From Pelagophyceae sp. CCMP2097 (Eukaryota; Sar; Pelagophyceae): a stretch of DNA of 11,107 nucleotides. Under the pieces are notes generated by a model. That model ran no database searches and had not been told where the DNA came from. It saw only the letters and a list, made by a program, of their open reading frames with translations. The stretch is from positions 46,270 to 57,376 of the forward strand of contig MU657489.1 of the NCBI GenBank assembly GCA_026770575.1. The letters run 5' to 3'. The number at the start of each line of letters is the position of its first letter. Positions within the stretch are counted from its first letter, which is position 1. Of this stretch, positions 7,271-11,107 are shown one piece after another. The position numbers and the translations under genes were made by a program.

Positions 7271-7640
7271 AAGAAAATCGGGAAGCTCGCATAATCGGGA
7301 AGCTACAAAAATCTACGCAACGATCCTTTATCTGAACCGAATATGCACTCACCTTGGAATTGCCCAACGTCGTCGCCCTTCCCTGGAAAAGAGAAATGGA
7401 TTCGGGCAAGATTTGTGGATTCGCGCGCCTATTGCGCGCCGTGACGTAATTTGGAGCGGTGAAAATTAGCCGGATGCCGGCCCAAATGCGCTTTTATTTA
7501 GCAATGCGCGCTCAAATTTGGCAAGACAGGCCCGGATCTGACGGCTTACGCCCTTTTAATAGCGTCACTTTTTGGCAAATTACGTGACGTCCGTTGAGCG
7601 CGCGCGACGCGGTCGTGCGTCCGTCTCACGCCGGGTCCAC
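7271..7640. other. Non-genic stretch with short repeats
   Basis: It holds two direct copies of AATCGGGAAGCT (near 7278-7310) and an inverted pair, CGTGACGTAATTTG (7440-7453) with CAAATTACGTGACG (7577-7590), matching at 13 of 14 positions. CCAAAT and ATTTGG sit between them, so 7440-7590 is partly self-complementary. A 94-codon frame (7185-7469) starts in the right arm and has no domain. Confidence 0.5.
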
Positions 7641-7648
7641 ATCGGGGT

Positions 7649-7980
7649 CTAGGTTTTTGTTGTCGATTTCCTCAGCTCCAACCCCTCGTTCTCCATCGGT
7701 GAGTAGCGGGTGCGTGAGGGCTTGATGCGCAGCGATGCCTCTTTGACAACAATGGGTTTGTGGTATCCAACTGCGAGGCCGCGAAACGCCGTTTTTCTGT
7801 GTAGCCGAGATATAAATTAAAGCTACCGGGTCGACGCACGGCACGCATGCGCCCGCGCCGTCTGCGCGGGCAACTGCAGGAAGGAGCAAAATACTCGGGC
7901 TGCGCCAGTTTGGGTATGAGTGAGTGGCGCGTCGGTCGCGTCTTCCTCACGGGTATTTCAAGCGGTAACCAGCAGTTCAA
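7649..7980 (-). pseudogene. Decayed minus-strand coding-like region, unknown product
   Basis: Three minus-strand frames each hold coding-like pieces. From 7980 one reads MNCWLPLEIPVRKTRPTRHS and later FNLYLGYTEKRRFAASQLDT. Another, 7801 down to the TAG at 7649-7651, reads AVGYHKPIVVKEASLRIKPS and then SPMENEGLELRKSTTKT. The third is open through 7626. This is the expected picture for a gene with several indels. I recognise no family. Confidence 0.3.
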
Positions 7981-8001
7981 AAAAGGTTAAAACAGGCTTT
8001 T

Positions 8002-8018
8002 TTCCTCAATAAGAGGAA
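8002..8018. repeat. Small hairpin
   Basis: TTCCTC and GAGGAA pair around a 5-base loop (AATAA), preceded by a T run. A terminator-like role cannot be assumed in a eukaryote. Confidence 0.35.
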
Positions 8019-8098
8019 CCTTTTGGTAATTACTTAATTTTTGGGGGGTATTTATATGACTTTCTATTGGCTTTTTAGACGAAGCAAAGCACGGGAAT

Positions 8099-8230
8099 GA
8101 CAAGTCTCCTGATAAAATTTCCGAATGGTAGCTCTTCTCGGTGTCGCGCGGCTCGAGAAGGTAGGTCCGTGGCTAGCTAGCTTCCAGCGCCCGAGAAGAG
8201 ACACCATACGACGATTTTATCCTGGATGTC
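8099..8230. mobile_element. Fold-back (MITE-like) element
   Basis: The left arm 8099-8141 and right arm 8191-8230 are inverted copies, separated by 49 bases. The inner 17 bases, ATGGTAGCTCTTCTCGG against ATGGTGTCTCTTCTCGG, differ at two positions. The arms also share GATAAAAT and the outer GACA, with four mismatches and a short gap in between. No target duplication is clear at the outer ends. It fits a miniature inverted-repeat element or a long hairpin. Confidence 0.55.
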
Positions 8231-8399
8231 GAATTTCCTTATTTGAAGCACCCGTGTTCTTCAACACTCTTTGCCTTGAATCGACCCGTTCCTCGTGGAG
8301 AGCGGCCGGTAAAGGGTATTTTTCCACGTTTCGACGACAATAATCGGCCGTAGCACACCCTTATTTATAATCGCCCTCGGCCTATATATCGCCCTCGAA
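8231..8399. other. No gene seen; TATA-like and short direct repeat
   Basis: ATCGCCCTCG occurs at about 8370-8379 and again at 8388-8397, with CCTATAT between. No coding-like stretch is evident. Confidence 0.45.
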
Positions 8400-8880
8400 A
8401 CGGCCCACCCGACGAAACCGCCTTGCCGGCCCGCGTCGGGTCTGGCGCAGCGATCATCCCATCAGTCTGCTCCTCGTTCGTGTCGCAGCAGAAACAGCAC
8501 GACCGTGCGCCGGTGTGCTGCCGCGCTGCACCGCCGCGCCCCGTCGACTCTCGGATCATTGCAAGTTCTCCTGAGTTGGAAGTGTTCCACATGCTAATGC
8601 AAGTGTCGGTCGTGCCGCGGGTTCTCGAGACACGACAAACTCGACCTGCACTCGCAAGAGAGCATTCGGGGCGCAACCTGGGAACAGCCATGTCAACTGA
8701 CCTTTTTGTTCGTGCCGGGTTTCACGGCGCGCAAGTCGACGAACTTCTTCCCCGTGGCAGTCCAGTGCCCCGGCAGGTTGACGCCGTCACCTCTTTCTTA
8801 GATGTCGAGAAGTTCATTTGTCGAAGAGGCCGAGAAGCGCCACGCGACGGCCGTGTCAAGTTTGATTCATCGCCGCGCCG
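8400..8880 (-). pseudogene. Decayed minus-strand gene, Cys-containing product
   Basis: Reading leftward from about 8865, one frame gives DTAVAWRFSASSTNELLDI, a TAA, then GVNLPGHWTATGKKFVDLRA and VKPGTNKKVS, a TGA, and then MLSCECRSSLSCLENPRHD. A neighbouring frame, open 8691-8365, ends with GARSCCFCCDTNEEQTDGMI. Several in-frame stops and frame changes are present. The Cys pairs (CxC, CCxCC) near the end suggest metal binding, which would fit the tail of a transposase or a SWIM-type finger. The pattern is too broken to assign. The long plus-strand frame at 8423-8896 is probably the shadow, but this is not certain. Confidence 0.35.
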
Positions 8881-8890
8881 CCGCCTCCGC

Positions 8891-9004
8891 CTGTGAGAAC
8901 GCCGTCGTTGCAAAGTATAGACGGGGTTAAGGTGTATATAGGTTGGAGTCCGGTCTCCCCATGGACCGTGCCTCTAGAATGCTAAGGAGGCAACCCCCCA
9001 AGAC
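8891..9004. other. Short spacer ending in left copy of a target duplication
   Basis: It contains a TATA-like GTGTATATAGG near 8932 and ends with CCCCCAAGAC (8995-9004), repeated after element B. No gene is seen. Confidence 0.5.
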
Positions 9005-9348
9005 TCTACCCAACCGGCTCCGCCTCTGGGCTCCGCCTCTGGGCTCCAACAGCGGTTGTGAATATAGGGACTGATTTAAATCTTTTGAAATCCCATTCGG
9101 AACAAATTTTACTTTCGGGAGGAGACATCCCTAGCTCGAGAGACGCTCGAGAGACGCCCGAGAGACGCCCGAGAGACGCAGAGCGCGCCCGTCTATAGGA
9201 CCGTACTCGTCGTCTCTACGCCACGCCTAGATGCGCTTACTCGGAGCGCGGCGTCCTTTGCCCTTGGAAACGATCGGTCTCTGTGGCTCCTTGTCTGACT
9301 CTGCTCGTCCACGCCCTGCTCGTCCACGACACGCGTCGCGTAAGCCTG
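9005..9348 (-). mobile_element. Short non-autonomous element, copy B
   Basis: On the minus strand this copy starts CAGGCTTACGCGACGCGTGT and ends GGTTGGGTAGA, following element A along its length with scattered changes. It has four 11-bp units (9137-9180) where A has three, and lacks part of a block near the head side of those units. It is bounded by CCCCCAAGAC at 8995-9004 and 9349-9358, an exact 10-bp direct repeat, which marks it as an insertion. The minus frame carries the same read-through peptide as A, YATRVVDEQGVDEQ, a consequence of shared DNA and not evidence for a protein. Confidence 0.85.
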
Positions 9349-9358
9349 CCCCCAAGAC

Positions 9359-9425
9359 ACAGTGGGCGCCGGGGCATGCGGGACGCCGCTGCAAAGGCGA
9401 AAATGAGCCAACGACGAGGGCTTCG
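9359..9425. other. Spacer, nothing recognised
   Basis: This lies between the right target duplication of element B and the duplicated 80-bp unit. No repeat or domain was recognised. Confidence 0.4.
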
Positions 9426-9640
9426 TTCGACCTTAAAAGGCTCTATCGCTTGGGCCTCGGCAGACGGAGCGATGAAGCCCTTAGGGTCAAACGGAAACGG
9501 TCCCCGAAGGCGCCGATACTGACCGGAAATGCCTTAACGCGCGACCCGACGCCGTCTCCGTTTGACCCTAAGGGTTCTATCGGATGGGTCTGGGGAGACG
9601 AAGCGAGGAAGCCCTTAGGTTCAAACGGAGACGGGCCCCG
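9426..9640. repeat. Duplicated 80-bp unit with long hairpin
   Basis: Units 9426-9506 and 9561-9640 align directly at roughly four in five positions; both end AAGCCCTTAGGKTCAAACGG and then RACGGKCCCCG. The second is preceded by GCCGTCTCCG, so 9552-9577 pairs with 9608-9634 over about 26 bases with one mismatch and one unpaired base, around a 30-base loop. The units read as related peptides in two different frames (KPLGSNGNGP and KPLGSNGDGP), so the repeat may once have been coding. Confidence 0.7.
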
Positions 9641-9882
9641 CCCGCCGCACCTGGACGCCAAAGCTACCTTGGCCCAAGCCTGCAGATTTGGAGTTTGAAC
9701 AAAAAAGAAATCGGCCCCGCACTTGCTGACTCCTTGCATCAAAATTTAGGCAGAATTTAGTGAAAACGAGGTTCTAGAAACTTTTTAAAGAGGGAGCTAA
9801 GCTCGTAGTGTAAAAATTTACGTCGTGCGCGTTATGGATGGCTCCGCGAGATTGGGTATAGGGAGCTCTTTTATTTAGGGAG
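9641..9882. other. No gene seen
   Basis: An AT-rich segment at 9735-9830 and a G-rich GGGAGG just before the next repeat head are all that stand out. The 123-codon minus frame 9774-10145 lacks any domain and crosses the coding-like plus-strand region, so I treat it as a shadow. Confidence 0.45.
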
Positions 9883-9952
9883 GTTACGCTACGCGTGTCA
9901 GGGACGGGCAGGGGGCGTGGGCGAGCCACTGAGTGACAAGGGGAGCTCAGAA
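9883..9952 (+). repeat. Dispersed repeat head, diverged copy
   Basis: It begins TTACGCTACGCGTGTCAGGG and follows B for about 70 bases through GCAGGGGGCGTGGGCGAGC and GAGTGACAAGGGGAGC. It is the most diverged head copy in the window and ends without a recognisable tail. Confidence 0.6.
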
Positions 9953-9963
9953 TTTTTCTGTAG

Positions 9964-10391
9964 AAAAGTGGACACAGAGCATACCTGGCGGATGGGGCGC
10001 ATCTATCTGACGAGGACGCGGGCCTTCGGTATAGAAGGATTTCAAGCCCCTCTCGAGTCTCCTTTTCACTGCTGCACGCGCCTGCCAAGCTCTCACAGAC
10101 ACCCGAATCTAATTCAGAGGAAGCAATCTCAAAAGCGAGGAACAAATCAAATTACTTTCCTTATATCGAGCAATCGCAGTTATCGATACGGCCGCGTCTG
10201 CGGAGGCCCGAACCGACGCGCTGAGAGGCAGCACTCGGCCGATGGAAAACAAAAACGAGGACGGTCCCGGGTTTTGCAGCACTCTGCGACCAAGAGTACT
10301 ATGGTACCATTGCCTCTCGAGCCTGGGCGGGCGTCTAAAACGTAATGACCCGCTGGGGGCAAAAGGGGATTCACCGGATCATTATCCTTAG
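9964..10391 (+). pseudogene. Decayed gene, helical acidic product of unknown function
   Basis: Two forward frames without start codons overlap. The first (9964-10224, after a TAG) reads AYLADGAHLSDEDAGLRYRR and later LHAPAKLSQTPESNSEEAIS. The second (10113-10391, ending TAG) reads EEQIKLLSLYRAIAVIDTAA, SAEARTDALRGSTRP and MENKNEDGPGFCSTLRP. A single indel near 10130 would join ESNSEEAISK to EEQIKLL. The composition (amphipathic, Glu/Ala/Leu) looks coding, more so than the listed long frames over the same bases. The last 16 codons lie inside the first 84-bp repeat. No family is recognised. It sits upstream of the second RT fragment on the same strand. Confidence 0.45.
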
Positions 10392-10424
10392 AGGTGATTG
10401 TGGGGCCCGGTATATATACCGCAA
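10341..10424 (+). repeat. 84-bp direct repeat, unit 1, with TATA palindrome
   Basis: It differs from 10572-10655 at three of 84 positions. Near its end it holds the perfect 14-bp palindrome CGGTATATATACCG (10408-10421). Confidence 0.9.
10408..10421. promoter_or_regulatory. TATA-containing palindrome, possible core promoter
   Basis: CGGTATATATACCG contains TATATATA and is perfectly self-complementary. A core promoter role is an inference from the motif alone; a replication or cruciform role is equally open. Confidence 0.25.
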
Positions 10425-10571
10425 AAGTGGTCTGGGATATATGTATACAAGGGGTCAAAGGCGCTGCATGATAGGGAAACGTTCACTCTCGTCTCCAACC
10501 TTCGGAACATCGAAGGGAGTCCGAGGACGCAGAAGAACGCGCGGGGGACATTATCGTAGGCACGAAAGAAC

Positions 10572-10655
10572 CGTGATGACCCGCTGGGGGCAAAAGGGGA
10601 TTCACCGGATCATTATCCTTGGAGGTGATTGTGGAGCCCGGTATATATACCGCAA
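10572..10655 (+). repeat. 84-bp direct repeat, unit 2, with TATA palindrome
   Basis: This is the second unit, 231 bp after the first, with the same palindrome at 10639-10652. The RT-like sequence begins about 22 bases later. Confidence 0.9.
10639..10652. promoter_or_regulatory. TATA-containing palindrome, second copy
   Basis: Identical to 10408-10421 and closest to the RT fragment. If it acts as a promoter, transcription could begin within the RT-coding region, though no ATG opens that frame. Confidence 0.25.
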
Positions 10656-10676
10656 CGCTCCCCCACACGCATATTC

Positions 10677-11107
10677 TTAAAGGACTCGAGTGCAACCTTC
10701 GTTCCGGAGGTGGGCCGAAGTGCTCTCGAAGTCGCCGAGGCGATCACTGCGTTTGTGGATACGACGGACGTCGTCTCCAAGCCGAAGGCGGCTGCTGAGC
10801 TGCCGAACGACGGGATTGCGACGTTTTATTTCACGATCAAGTTGCTCAAGGAGCCCATCGCTCTACGGCCGATCTGCGGGGGCACCGAGCTTGCCATCAC
10901 ACCGCTGTCGAAATGCCTCGCTGCCGTGCTGGGTTTGGTGGTTTCAGAGGCGGACCGCATGTGGCGTGACGCAGCAATGTCGGCCATTGGGCTCTTCCTC
11001 GAGCGATCTCCGATTCTGCTCGGCTGCGAGGAGTTTGGGGAGCACTTGGGCCTGCTCAACCGACTGCTGGCGCAGGGCGTGATCGGCTACGACACGTTTT
11101 GTATGAT
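10677..11107 (+). CDS. Reverse transcriptase fragment, Penelope-like, 5'-truncated, runs off the window
   Basis: A forward frame without stops runs from 10629 to the window end; RT similarity starts at 10677. In order it reads LKDSSATFVPEVGRSALEVA, AITAFVDTTDVVSKPKAAAE, FYFTIKLLKEPIALRPICGG (10824-10883), ITPLSKCLAAVLGLVV, and SPILLGCEEFGEHLGLLNRL, ending GYDTFCM at the edge. The pattern FYxTxKLxK-P-xxRPIxxG, LSKxLAxxL, then an xxxxS-EF-xxL helix and a final D matches the fingers and the approach to catalytic motif A in Penelope-like and related RTs (family knowledge). Those usually have KxHK, but here the His is replaced by Leu (KLLK). The first 80 bases align with 3256-3344 of the other copy. 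It lacks the N-terminal part seen there, and no start codon precedes it, so it is probably truncated even though this stretch has no lesion. The catalytic YxDD region would lie beyond the window. Confidence 0.65.

Noticed and set aside
9005..9348. Helitron ends (TC start, hairpin near the 3' end)
   Set aside because: The minus-of-element strand starts TCTACC and has a small CGAC/GTCG hairpin near TAAG, but the end is not CTRR and a 10-bp target duplication is not expected of Helitrons.
9005..9348. Solo LTR
   Set aside because: The ends are not TG...CA, and the 10-bp duplication is longer than the 4-6 bp typical of LTR elements.
10690..11082. The 130-codon frame starting at 10690 as the gene at the right edge
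   Set aside because: It is Ser/Arg-rich shadow sequence; the RT motifs lie in the frame open from 10629, which has no stop before the window ends.

Overview
The window looks like a transposon graveyard in the nuclear genome of a microbial eukaryote, probably a protist or microalga. No reading frame has the size and integrity of a bacterial gene. Coding-like stretches are short, jump between frames and are cut by stops and insertions. Intron-like splice signals, dispersed repeats, inverted repeats and target-site duplications are present. I cannot place the organism more closely.

Layout. 1-890: a decayed reading frame (65-478), then two head-to-head copies of a short dispersed repeat (571-716) and one copy of a second repeat (721-852). 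1390-1723: the remains of a small basic protein gene. 1724-2325: a trinucleotide-repeat tract. 2326-3344: the N-terminal part of a reverse transcriptase (RT) of Penelope-like type, split by a 353-bp insertion (element A, 2728-3080). 3905-4707: a decayed gene with a Pro-rich C-terminal half. 4708-5905: repeats only, including a copy of element A with a different interior. 5906-7267: a 1.36-kb unit bounded by 34-bp inverted repeats, carrying a decayed Cys-rich, PHD-like zinc-finger gene with a plausible 52-nt intron. 7649-8890: two decayed minus-strand genes separated by a fold-back element. 9005-9348: element B, an inverted near-copy of A flanked by a 10-bp target duplication. 9426-9640: a duplicated unit that can form a strong hairpin. 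9964-10391: another decayed gene. 10341-10655: two almost identical 84-bp repeats, each with a TATA-containing palindrome. 10677 to the window end: a second RT fragment, open to the edge, which starts at a region also present in the first RT copy.

The genes do not form an operon or pathway. The two RT fragments belong to the same retroelement family. The 34-bp inverted repeats with their zinc-finger gene look like a DNA transposon. The A/B family looks like a short non-autonomous element that depends on enzymes not encoded here. All alignments were made by eye and identities counted by hand.
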